This document shows positions 6,075-12,894 of a stretch of 14,851 nt of DNA, piece by piece. Each line of letters starts with the position of its first letter. The first letter of the stretch is position 1. The DNA lies in the NCBI GenBank assembly GCA_016934645.1, contig JAFGSL010000217.1, positions 1-14,851 of the forward strand, read 5' to 3'. The notes under the pieces were generated by a model. The model had not been told where the DNA came from. It did no database searches and was given only the letters and a program-made list of their open reading frames with translations. The position numbers were made by a program, and so were the translations under genes. This DNA is from Anaerolineae bacterium. Its GTDB lineage: Bacteria > Chloroflexota > Anaerolineae > B4-G1 > SLSP01.

Positions 6075-7025
6075 ATGACGACTAGACCCAAAGTGACCGT
6101 TGTGGGCAGCTTCAATATGGACCTGTTGATCCGCACACCACGTATGCCCGTCAAAGGCGAAACCATTCTCGGCGGACCGTTCATCACGGGACCGGGCGGC
6201 AAGGGTGCGAACCAGGCCGTCGCTGCCGCGCGACTAGACGCGGACGTGACGATGGTGGTCAAGCTCGGGCAAGATGCCTTCGGCGACCAGGCCGCGGCCA
6301 ATCTGGCGAAAGAGGGCATCCGCCCAGGTTTCGTCCTGCGCGATGGCGCGTCGCACACCGGCGTGGCCTTCATCATCGTGGACAATGAAGGCGAAAACAT
6401 GATCGTGGTGGCTTTGGGAACCAACGCCCAGCTCACTCCCGCCGACATCGACGCCGCGCGCGGGGCAATCGCTGACGCTGACGTGGCGCTCTTCCAGCTC
6501 GAATCGCCGTTGGAGACTGTGACCTATGCGATTCACGTGGCACACGAGGCCGGTACGACCGTCGTACTCAATCCAGCGCCGGGCCAGGCCCTCAGCGCCG
6601 AACTGCTCTCCCTGGTGGATGTGCTCACGCCCAACCAGACCGAGTTACAACTTCTCGTCGAAGAAGACCTGACAGGTTTTGAAAACCTGTCAGGTCTAAA
6701 CGACATCGAAAGCGCCGCGCATAAACTGCTAGATCGCGGTGTGGGCACCGTCGTCGTCACGCTGGGAGCGGAAGGGGCACTCATCGTGACGCGGGATGCC
6801 GCCCAGCACGTACCTGGCTACAAAGTCGACGTCGTGGACACGACCGGCGCTGGCGATGCTTTCAACGGCGCGCTGGCTGTGGCGCTGGCGGAAAGGCGAC
6901 CGCTTGCCGAGGCTGTTGACTTCGCCAATGCTGCTGCCGCGCTCCAGGTCACCAAAGTCGGCACCGCACCCGCGATGCCCTATCGCTGCGACGTAGAGCA
7001 ATTGCTGGATTTCCGCATGTCCTGA
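6075..7025 (+). CDS. rbsK: Ribokinase (PfkB family) with an inserted palindrome
   Basis: 316 aa. ATP-dependent phosphorylation of D-ribose (or a related sugar or nucleoside) to the 5-phosphate, feeding the pentose phosphate and nucleotide pools. The PfkB signatures are complete: sugar-binding N-terminal GSFNMD (11-16), GGKGANQAVA (41-50), NPAPG (166-170), TPNQTE (185-190), and the anion hole/catalytic base DTTGAGDAFNG (255-265, Asp261). The start is supported by GGTGGAG six bases upstream. Compared with E. coli RbsK as remembered, the segment after TPNQTE is about eight residues longer, and that segment (E197-L208) is encoded by a 33-bp DNA palindrome. The reading frame is kept and all catalytic motifs remain, so the enzyme is probably active. 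No ribose transporter or regulator is in the window. Confidence 0.92.
   Translation: MTTRPKVTVVGSFNMDLLIRTPRMPVKGETILGGPFITGPGGKGANQAVAAARLDADVTMVVKLGQDAFGDQAAANLAKEGIRPGFVLRDGASHTGVAFIIVDNEGENMIVVALGTNAQLTPADIDAARGAIADADVALFQLESPLETVTYAIHVAHEAGTTVVLNPAPGQALSAELLSLVDVLTPNQTELQLLVEEDLTGFENLSGLNDIESAAHKLLDRGVGTVVVTLGAEGALIVTRDAAQHVPGYKVDVVDTTGAGDAFNGALAVALAERRPLAEAVDFANAAAALQVTKVGTAPAMPYRCDVEQLLDFRMS
6665..6697. repeat. 33-bp palindromic repeat inside the ribokinase gene
   Basis: Two 16-bp arms, exact complements (AGACCTGACAGGTTTT at 6665-6680; AAAACCTGTCAGGTCT at 6682-6697), around a single G. It reads through in frame as EDLTGFENLSGL. Only one copy was noticed in the window. The perfection of both arms within a coding region suggests an inserted mobile palindrome rather than protein-level selection. 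Confidence 0.85.
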
Positions 7026-7037
7026 ATCTTCTATTTG

Positions 7038-7090
7038 GACAAGATTAACAAAATGGAAATCTTCATCCTGAAAATCCTGTTAGTCCTGTC
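7038..7090. repeat. REP-like imperfect inverted repeat
   Basis: Arms GACAAGATTAACAAAAT (7038-7054) and ATCCTGTTAGTCCTGTC (7074-7090) around 19 nt. On the + strand there are four mismatches; transcribed from the - strand, 16 of 17 positions pair with three G-U wobbles. It sits between ribokinase and the lipoprotein gene. Degenerate AATCCTGTTAATCCTGT palindromes of this kind are, from memory, common in many bacterial genomes. Confidence 0.6.
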
Positions 7091-7125
7091 GAGAAATATC
7101 GCCTGTATACAAGGATGACAATATC

Positions 7126-8052
7126 GTGAAAAGATTAAGCTATAGTGTGTTTTGCGCAATTTTATTGCTGCTGACGGCCTGTAGGACACAGACGCCACCA
7201 CCGCCAACAAAGACACCAACATTGACGCTCACCCCGACGGCCACCCTCACTCCCGTCCCCACATGGACACTGACGCTCACGCCAACGCCCACTCCGATCC
7301 CGCCACTGGTCGTCAACATCACGTGGCCAGAGGAAGTCTCCGCGCTTGAGCCACCGCTTCTCATCGCCGACGTGACGTTGCCCCAGAGGATCACAACAGA
7401 CATCGCCATGAGCGCGAAGATTTACGATCCAACGATGACAGTCACCACCACATTCGATCTTGTCCAACAAAGTGGTAGGCGCTATGTCGCTCCCGCGCCG
7501 TTCCAACTGTCACTGGACACGCCTACAGGTCACTGGTGGCTCGTCGTTCATGTAGAAACAGAATTAGACGTCGTCGGGGAGCGGATGCTGCCCTTCAAGA
7601 CCGCGCCCATCGAATTCCGTGCGCTGACGGAGACCCTGCCTTCCGGCGTGAACCTGCGCATTCCCCTAGCCTTCACTGAGGCCACCGCGCAAGGCGACCA
7701 ACATGCTGGCGGGCGCGTATGGCAGTATGGGAACGGGGAGATCGCGCTGTGGTGGGCGCCCGGTCCAACAGAGGCACTGCTACTCAACAACGCGGTGGTG
7801 ATGCTGGAAGCCACGCACGATCCCGATGCGCCACCCGAAGCAGAGTTTGTCGAAGAAACCGAGTGGCAGGGACAGGCAGCCTTCCTCTTCCAGGAACAGT
7901 GGCCCGGCAGAGAGGGCGGACCGGCCAAGGTCTGGGTAATCCAGGGAGCGGACTATTGGCTGTATGTCCTGCGCACCCGCGCTGTAGGTGTTGATCCCAT
8001 CCCCCCGCTGCTAGAGGAAATCGCCGCGACGTTCGTCTTTAACGAGGAGTAA
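7126..8052 (+). CDS. Lipoprotein with Thr/Pro-rich linker, function unknown
   Basis: 308 aa from GTG, with AAGGAT (7111-7116) upstream. A type II signal peptide is clear: VKRLSYSVFCAILLLL then the lipobox LTAC with Cys19 as the lipidated residue, so the mature protein is anchored on the outer face of the membrane. Residues 20-65 are a low-complexity stalk built from TPTxTLTP-like units. The rest (about 70-308) is probably beta-rich with many Trp residues (WWLVVH, ALWWAPGP, YWLYVLRTRA) and no catalytic motif that I can recognise. The end, in which IPPLLEEIAATFVF is seen, is typical of a folded domain rather than a tail. It may be transcribed on its own; a shared terminator follows the stop directly. 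Confidence 0.8.
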   Translation: MKRLSYSVFCAILLLLTACRTQTPPPPTKTPTLTLTPTATLTPVPTWTLTLTPTPTPIPPLVVNITWPEEVSALEPPLLIADVTLPQRITTDIAMSAKIYDPTMTVTTTFDLVQQSGRRYVAPAPFQLSLDTPTGHWWLVVHVETELDVVGERMLPFKTAPIEFRALTETLPSGVNLRIPLAFTEATAQGDQHAGGRVWQYGNGEIALWWAPGPTEALLLNNAVVMLEATHDPDAPPEAEFVEETEWQGQAAFLFQEQWPGREGGPAKVWVIQGADYWLYVLRTRAVGVDPIPPLLEEIAATFVFNEE

Positions 8053-8056
8053 AACA

Positions 8057-8088
8057 AAAACCGGGATTTTAGCAAAAATCCCGGTTTT
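8057..8088. terminator. Bidirectional terminator between convergent genes
   Basis: Perfect 14-bp stem AAAACCGGGATTTT (8057-8070) with AAAATCCCGGTTTT (8075-8088), loop AGCA. A T-run follows the GC core in both directions, so it can serve the + strand lipoprotein and the - strand transpeptidase, whose stop codons flank it. Confidence 0.92.
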
Positions 8089-8099
8089 CGCGAACTAGT

Positions 8100-9185
8100 T
8101 CACACAATGTTGATCGGCGTGCCGACGCGATGGTCGCTGCGAATGAAATCGTCCTCGTAGCCACCGATGGGATGAACCCAGCGGTAAATCCAGCGCGCAG
8201 CCTCGCAGGAGACATTGAGACAGCCGTGACTGCGACGTATGCCGAAATCGTTGTGCCAATACGCGCCGTGAATCGCCATTCCCGCCAGGGTAAAGAAAGT
8301 GTTCCACGGTATGCCCGGCAGGTCGAAAACGTTTTCAGGAGCAGGAATGTCTTCCTCTTTCATCCCTTCGTAGGGCACGTTGCTCATGTGCCGTGACGCC
8401 TGCTTGAGAAGAACGGTATGGTTCCCCGGCGGCGTCCCCAACGCTCCACCCAATCCCGACGCAACCAGTGTGTGGAAAACGACATTCTCACCCTCATAAC
8501 ACGTCAGCGATTGCTCCTCCAGACTCACTTCGATGTGCTTGTTCCCGACGAAAGGATGGATGGGCGCCATCTCCGCGCGTGGAAAGCGCCGCACGTCCCG
8601 CGCCAGCACCCACTGGTGATTGCCAAAGACCTTGGGTGGGTAATCGTCGGCGACTTTGTACCAACCGGTACCCTCTGCATCGGTAACAGCATCGATCACG
8701 TGGAACATATTGCCGCCGTAGAAACGGTACTTCTTCGCTGCCTGCGCGTGCGGCTCGGTGCGCGCCTCGGTGTAGACCTGTGAGATTTCACCCCAGAAGC
8801 CCCAATCGCCGATGTTCTCAATGAAAGGTTGCGGCGGATAGATACGCATCGGCAGCACCCACGCCGAGTGAACGTAACCCAGATCGGTTTCGTACCACAG
8901 ATCGTTGTGAGCACTGAAGGGCGCATGCACCTCCCCTAAAATGCGACAAGATTGATCGCGCGCTATCGCATTTATGCGCGTGGAAGTCGTATCGGGTTTC
9001 TCGTAGAAAGCCACGGTGTAAATCGCCCGGCCCATCAAGACGTAGGTATTGGGATCCACCTCGTTGGTGTCCATTCGCAGCGTAGGATAATGCGCGCGGG
9101 CGTGCCACAACGGCGACACCATCGCCGCGGCGGCAGCGCTGGCGATGAGTTTCAGCATTTGACGGCGGGTAAGGGTGCGAGACAT
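8100..9185 (-). CDS. Tat-exported L,D-transpeptidase (YkuD domain)
   Basis: 361 aa. Cell-envelope enzyme expected to form 3-3 peptidoglycan cross-links or attach proteins to peptidoglycan. The start at 9185 is chosen over 9230 because it leaves a compact twin-arginine signal: LTRRQMLKLIASAAAAA (residues 5-21) and a cleavage region near WHARA; GGAGG lies 12 nt upstream inside the preceding gene. Two SH3-like stretches are likely (about 45-115 and 135-200, the second with WYKVADDY and WVLARDV). The YkuD domain covers about 215-361, with His306 (AIHGAYW) and SHGCLN at 319-324: catalytic Cys322 with His320. The upstream degV-like gene ends four bases before the start, so they form an operon. Export through Tat implies folding in the cytoplasm before transport. 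Confidence 0.92.
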   Translation of the reverse strand: MSRTLTRRQMLKLIASAAAAAMVSPLWHARAHYPTLRMDTNEVDPNTYVLMGRAIYTVAFYEKPDTTSTRINAIARDQSCRILGEVHAPFSAHNDLWYETDLGYVHSAWVLPMRIYPPQPFIENIGDWGFWGEISQVYTEARTEPHAQAAKKYRFYGGNMFHVIDAVTDAEGTGWYKVADDYPPKVFGNHQWVLARDVRRFPRAEMAPIHPFVGNKHIEVSLEEQSLTCYEGENVVFHTLVASGLGGALGTPPGNHTVLLKQASRHMSNVPYEGMKEEDIPAPENVFDLPGIPWNTFFTLAGMAIHGAYWHNDFGIRRSHGCLNVSCEAARWIYRWVHPIGGYEDDFIRSDHRVGTPINIV

Positions 9186-9189
9186 AGAA

Positions 9190-10059
9190 TCAGGGAACCT
9201 CCGGGTAATCTGCAAGTGCGGCGAAAGCAACCCCCACCATCAAAGGGCCGGTATGCGCGCCCAAGACAGGCGACATCGTGCCCAGGGGCATCCACGTACA
9301 GTCAAACGTCCTGTCCACTTCCTCACGCAGAAAAGCCACGCCCTCCGGATTGAGAGCGTGAATAACCTGTACGCGCAGAGGTGTGCCGGGCGCGTGCTTC
9401 TTGAGCATCAACTTGACCAATCCCTTGAGCGCGCCTTTGAATGTGCGCGCCATGCCAAGCTGTTCATAATTGCCGATATCCTTCGTCACCCCGATCATCG
9501 GCTTAATGCGCAGCGCTGAGGCGATCAGCCCCTTCATGTGGCTGATGCGCCCGCCGTGGATCAGGTACTTCAGATCATCCAGCGTATAGATGCTGTCACT
9601 CACGGCCACAATGCGCTGAATCAGATCGACGATCCGCTCCACAGGCCATCCGGCCTTGATGGCACGCGCTGCCGCCGACACCTGCCAGCCGACCACGCCG
9701 GAGAGCGTCTTGGCATCCACAACGGTGACATTGGCTTCTGGCACCATCTCAGCGCCGGCCTGCGCTGCGTTGACCGAGCCGCTCAACCCCGACGACATCT
9801 GAATCGACAGAATATCCGGATCGGTGGCGGCCAGTTTACGGTACATCTCAGCGAAATCGCCGGATGAAGGCTGCGACGTAATGGGAAAAGCGCCTGTCTC
9901 TTCCAGAAGCCGGTAGAGTTCCTCGGACTGAATATCAAGACCGCTCCTGTACGTTTTCCCCTCAAGTGTAATCGCGTGGCGTACGGGATTCAGCGCCATA
10001 TCGGGCATTTCTTCTGGCGGTAAATACAAATCCATCCCACTGTCCGTGACAATCTGCAT
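9190..10059 (-). CDS. degV: DegV family fatty-acid-binding protein (FakB-like)
   Basis: 289 aa, cytoplasmic. DegV/FakB proteins hold a fatty acid so that FakA kinase can phosphorylate it for phospholipid synthesis. The family marks are present in order: IVTDSGMDL (3-12), TSQPS (61-65, carboxylate-binding loop), SSGLSGS (89-95), VVDAKTLSG (113-121), LKYLIHGGRIS (163-173), SALRIKP (181-187) and the C-terminal GAHTGPLMVGVAF (267-279). The start at 10059 is preferred over the ATG at 10065, because AAGGAG directly abuts the earlier ATG and stands six bases from this one. It is first of a two-gene operon with the L,D-transpeptidase. No FakA partner is present here. Which lipid it binds is not visible. 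Confidence 0.92.
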   Translation of the reverse strand: MQIVTDSGMDLYLPPEEMPDMALNPVRHAITLEGKTYRSGLDIQSEELYRLLEETGAFPITSQPSSGDFAEMYRKLAATDPDILSIQMSSGLSGSVNAAQAGAEMVPEANVTVVDAKTLSGVVGWQVSAAARAIKAGWPVERIVDLIQRIVAVSDSIYTLDDLKYLIHGGRISHMKGLIASALRIKPMIGVTKDIGNYEQLGMARTFKGALKGLVKLMLKKHAPGTPLRVQVIHALNPEGVAFLREEVDRTFDCTWMPLGTMSPVLGAHTGPLMVGVAFAALADYPEVP

Positions 10060-10098
10060 CGGCATCTCCTTTCCCGGCTAACAAAAATAGTATTCCTT

Positions 10099-10127
10099 AT
10101 TGTAACGCCCGTTGCCCCACAAGGCAA
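10099..10127 (-). promoter_or_regulatory. Promoter of the degV-transpeptidase operon
   Basis: On the - strand: -35 TTGCCT (10122-10127, four of six), 17-bp spacer, -10 TACAAT (10099-10104, five of six). It lies about 40 bp upstream of the degV start, leaving room for a short leader with the AAGGAG site. Confidence 0.6.
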
Positions 10128-10166
10128 AGCAATTCGGATTGTATCACAGACGAATCATGCCAGAAC

Positions 10167-10195
10167 AAAAGGCGCAGCCGGTGGCTGCACCTTTT
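10167..10195 (-). terminator. Terminator of the kinase operon
   Basis: Near-perfect hairpin: AAAAGG and GCAGCC (10167-10172, 10174-10179) pair with GGCTGC and CCTTTT (10183-10188, 10190-10195), with one C/A mismatch and a 3-nt loop. On the - strand a T-run follows. It lies 15 bp after the stop of the two-kinase protein. Confidence 0.85.
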
Positions 10196-10209
10196 GCGAT
10201 AGAAAACGG

Positions 10210-12786
10210 CTATACGCGAATTTCGCCCTCGCGCTTGCCGAAGTTTATCTTGATGCCGGGCGCCAGGGTCATACTGCGACTCGGTTCAACATCCTTGATT
10301 GTCCCATCATCCAACGTAATCACCCATTTCTCCAGGGTAAGATTCCTGAGGCCCCAGATATTGGGATTGCTGGGATGGCGCGTGACTTCGGCAACAGGCG
10401 TCGAGAAATCATAGGCCTTATCGGGATCCACGTGATGCGGATAGAGCCGTGTATTGTAGTTCAGCATCACCACAGCGTCCCCCACACGCAAACGGGGCGG
10501 CAGCGCCAGATCGTTTTTGCACGACCAGCACATTCCCGGTTTGCCACCGGAAGCTTTCAACACGGCGAGATCATAGAAGTTCTCTGCACTACACTGCGCG
10601 CAGTAGATGATCGTATCGCGTAGATTGACAAGTGCCTTGCGCCATTCTGTCACGCGAACGCGCCCGCCGTAGGGATCGCGCAGCCCGGCAGTGAACGCCT
10701 GTATGAACATATCACGGATGAACTGGGGATAGAGCGGCCAGTAGTCCTGCACGCGAACGTGATACCCCGGAACCGGGTGGTTGGTGTCGTTGTTGGGATC
10801 GAAGATGAAGATGGGGTCGACGCCGAAGATCCGTTGTTCCACCGCCTGATCGAAGGCCGGGATGTTGAGCGTACGCTCGCCTTCCAGCGGATGATGCACC
10901 ATCATCACGTAGAATAGCAACGTGGCGAGCGTGTACAAGTCGGACTGCACGTTGGGCGCTATCTCGCCGCGCACCAATTCAGGCGCTGCAAAACGCAGCG
11001 TCCGGGGTGCACCGGCTGTGCCTTCCGGCACGATGTTGTCCGCGTAAACGAAAAGCACATCGCCCGTGTCGGGATCGAATAAGACGTTGCGTGGCGACAG
11101 GTCACGATGACAGAGGCCTTTCAGATGCAACGCGGTGAAGCTATCCACAAAACCCAAAAGCGCCGTCGTGAGTGCGTGGAAGGTTGGCTCCACCCACTGC
11201 TTGATCAGGTCCTCGATGCTCTTGAAGCGCGCTTCGTGCGGCGCCGTGAGATAGCCAAAGCCGGGTACCTCCGCAGATTCAACAACCGCCGTCGGCCAGA
11301 GGAAGCTCGCCGTCGGCGGCCCTTGTTGGACCAGCGATTCGAGCAAGGCACGCTTCTCCGGTGTAGCTTCGGCGGAGAAAATCCACGTCACCATCACCGA
11401 CTGGCCATCAACCTCAGCGGCGTAGACCTCAAGTTGGCCCTCGGTGCTGACAAACTGCTCGGTGGTGTAGCGAGCGGCCAACACACCCGTGCGTTGGTCT
11501 GGTACAGTGTAGAAGGTGAAGATGCTGGGCGCAGGTTGGGCCACAGGCTGTGGTGCTGCTGGAGCCGGGGTAACGGCAGGCTGGGCAGGCGGTGCGGTTG
11601 GCGCCTGCGCGACCGGCGCCGGCTGCGGCGCGGGCGTCGCCGGTTGAGGCACAGGTTGTGGCGCGGGAGCCTGTGGTTGAGGTGTGAAGGTGATCGGCGT
11701 GGGAGGAGGTGTCGGCGCTGCCGCCGGTTGCTGCGCCTGTGGAGTTGTTGGCTGCGGTGCGGCGGCGGCAGCCGCGATCTGGCGCTCGATGACTTCCAAG
11801 GCCTTGATCGCCGTGGGATTGTCCGGTTCCATTGACAGCCACTGGTTGATGGCGAGCTTGGCGGCTTGCAGTTTACCAGCTTTCAACGCGGCGTCAGCTT
11901 TAACACGCAACTGATCGGCCATCACCGACAACTTCGCACCCGCGCTCATCGGCGTCTCAAGCACCTTCAACGCATTCCAGAACGCCATCGCGTCGGGATA
12001 ACGTGTCGTGGGATCGAAGGCTAGCGCCTTGGCCAACACCCCTGCAACCCCTGCTGGTACGTCGCTCGGCCACGTTTGCGGGAACTGAGGACCCTGCGCG
12101 TGCGCGTGCATCGCCTGCATCACGCTGGCATCTTCGAATAGCTTTTGCCCAATCAACATCTCATAGGTGATGCAACCGAGTGCGTAAATGTCAGCAGGAA
12201 TTTCGGCAGGCGCGGTTTCCCACACCTCCGGCGCGATGTAAGCCAACGTGCCGACCACACCGCCTTCGATACGGCTCATCCCCACACTGTTAGCGGCCAT
12301 CAACCGCGTCAGCCCGAAGTCCATCACCAGCGGACCGCCGGGCGGATCAATGAGGATGTTCGATGGTTTGAGATCGCTATGCACAAGGCTCTGCCCGTGC
12401 GCGTAATTCAGTGCCTCACAGATGGATTTGAGGAACGGCAGGGTCTTGTCCCACGGCACGCGCTGCCCGCTGTGGGCGGCAATCGCCTCGGCCAGGCTAC
12501 CGTCCCGTGCCAACTGCGTCACCTCGTAGAGGTCAGTCTCCGTCTCGCCGATGTCGTAGATGGGCGTCAGATGTGGGTGTTGGAGACGCGCGGCGGCCTG
12601 AAGGTTATCGCGCAGGCGGGCAACCCATGCTTCATCCTGCAACAGCAGCGGGTCGAAAAATTTGATGGCCACCAGACGGCCTATACTCGTGTCCTCAGCG
12701 CGATAGACAGTGGCAAAACGGCCCTTGCCCAACACGCCCAGCACGCGATATTTACCTAAACTTGGAAGATTAACGCCTGTGTTCAT
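10210..12786 (-). CDS. Two-domain Ser/Thr kinase: active Hanks kinase fused to a degenerate zinc-ribbon kinase
   Basis: 858 aa. The start at 12786 is preferred over the upstream in-frame ATG at 12891 because AAAGGGGG lies just ahead and the kinase fold begins at once. Kinase 1 (13-275): Gly-loop GKGRFATVY (20-28), Lys42 (VAIK), HSDLKPSN with Asp138 and Asn143 (Ser replaces Arg of HRD), DFG 156-158, APE 185-187; it looks active. A TPR-like helical pair (285-335) and a Pro/Ala/Gln-rich linker (340-420) follow. Kinase 2 (about 440-725) resembles the whole upstream kinase gene but has lost the Gly-loop and the VAIK lysine (Thr467); it keeps HRD (560-562) and Asn567, while DFG is YADN (581-584). 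A zinc ribbon (Cys729/732/753/756) and an FHA-like beta module (about 768-858, WGLRNL) end the protein. No membrane segment. Kinase 2 is probably a pseudokinase or scaffold. Lies 108 bp after the upstream kinase stop, probably one transcript. Confidence 0.92.
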   Translation of the reverse strand: MNTGVNLPSLGKYRVLGVLGKGRFATVYRAEDTSIGRLVAIKFFDPLLLQDEAWVARLRDNLQAAARLQHPHLTPIYDIGETETDLYEVTQLARDGSLAEAIAAHSGQRVPWDKTLPFLKSICEALNYAHGQSLVHSDLKPSNILIDPPGGPLVMDFGLTRLMAANSVGMSRIEGGVVGTLAYIAPEVWETAPAEIPADIYALGCITYEMLIGQKLFEDASVMQAMHAHAQGPQFPQTWPSDVPAGVAGVLAKALAFDPTTRYPDAMAFWNALKVLETPMSAGAKLSVMADQLRVKADAALKAGKLQAAKLAINQWLSMEPDNPTAIKALEVIERQIAAAAAAPQPTTPQAQQPAAAPTPPPTPITFTPQPQAPAPQPVPQPATPAPQPAPVAQAPTAPPAQPAVTPAPAAPQPVAQPAPSIFTFYTVPDQRTGVLAARYTTEQFVSTEGQLEVYAAEVDGQSVMVTWIFSAEATPEKRALLESLVQQGPPTASFLWPTAVVESAEVPGFGYLTAPHEARFKSIEDLIKQWVEPTFHALTTALLGFVDSFTALHLKGLCHRDLSPRNVLFDPDTGDVLFVYADNIVPEGTAGAPRTLRFAAPELVRGEIAPNVQSDLYTLATLLFYVMMVHHPLEGERTLNIPAFDQAVEQRIFGVDPIFIFDPNNDTNHPVPGYHVRVQDYWPLYPQFIRDMFIQAFTAGLRDPYGGRVRVTEWRKALVNLRDTIIYCAQCSAENFYDLAVLKASGGKPGMCWSCKNDLALPPRLRVGDAVVMLNYNTRLYPHHVDPDKAYDFSTPVAEVTRHPSNPNIWGLRNLTLEKWVITLDDGTIKDVEPSRSMTLAPGIKINFGKREGEIRV

Positions 12787-12802
12787 AGTCCCCCTTTCAT
12801 TG

Positions 12803-12890
12803 TAAATTTGTTGATTGGAGATTTGTTGATTTTTTAGCATACCCTCGCAATTGAGGGAAAAATCAACGAATTGACATCTCCAAATCTTCA
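12803..12890. repeat. Complex inverted repeat between the two kinase genes
   Basis: GTTGATTTTT (12825-12834) pairs exactly with AAAAATCAAC (12858-12867), and inside it CCCTC (12842-12846) with GAGGG (12853-12857); the 7 nt between arms on one side form a bulge. Weaker complementarity continues outward (GGAGATTT at 12817-12824 against CATCTCC at 12875-12881). Direct repeats of TTGTTGATTGGAGATT-like sequence also occur. It fills the whole gap before the ribosome binding site of the second kinase gene. No T-run suited to termination on the - strand. Confidence 0.6.
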
Positions 12891-12894
12891 ATTC

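Noticed and set aside
11107..11835. 242-aa open frame on the + strand
   Set aside because: It is antisense to the 858-aa kinase gene, partly over its Pro/Ala-rich linker; the translation is Arg-rich low complexity with no start signal or motif.
12145..12759. 204-aa open frame on the + strand
   Set aside because: Antisense to the Hanks kinase domain, whose motifs are complete on the other strand; no ribosome binding site or recognisable domain.
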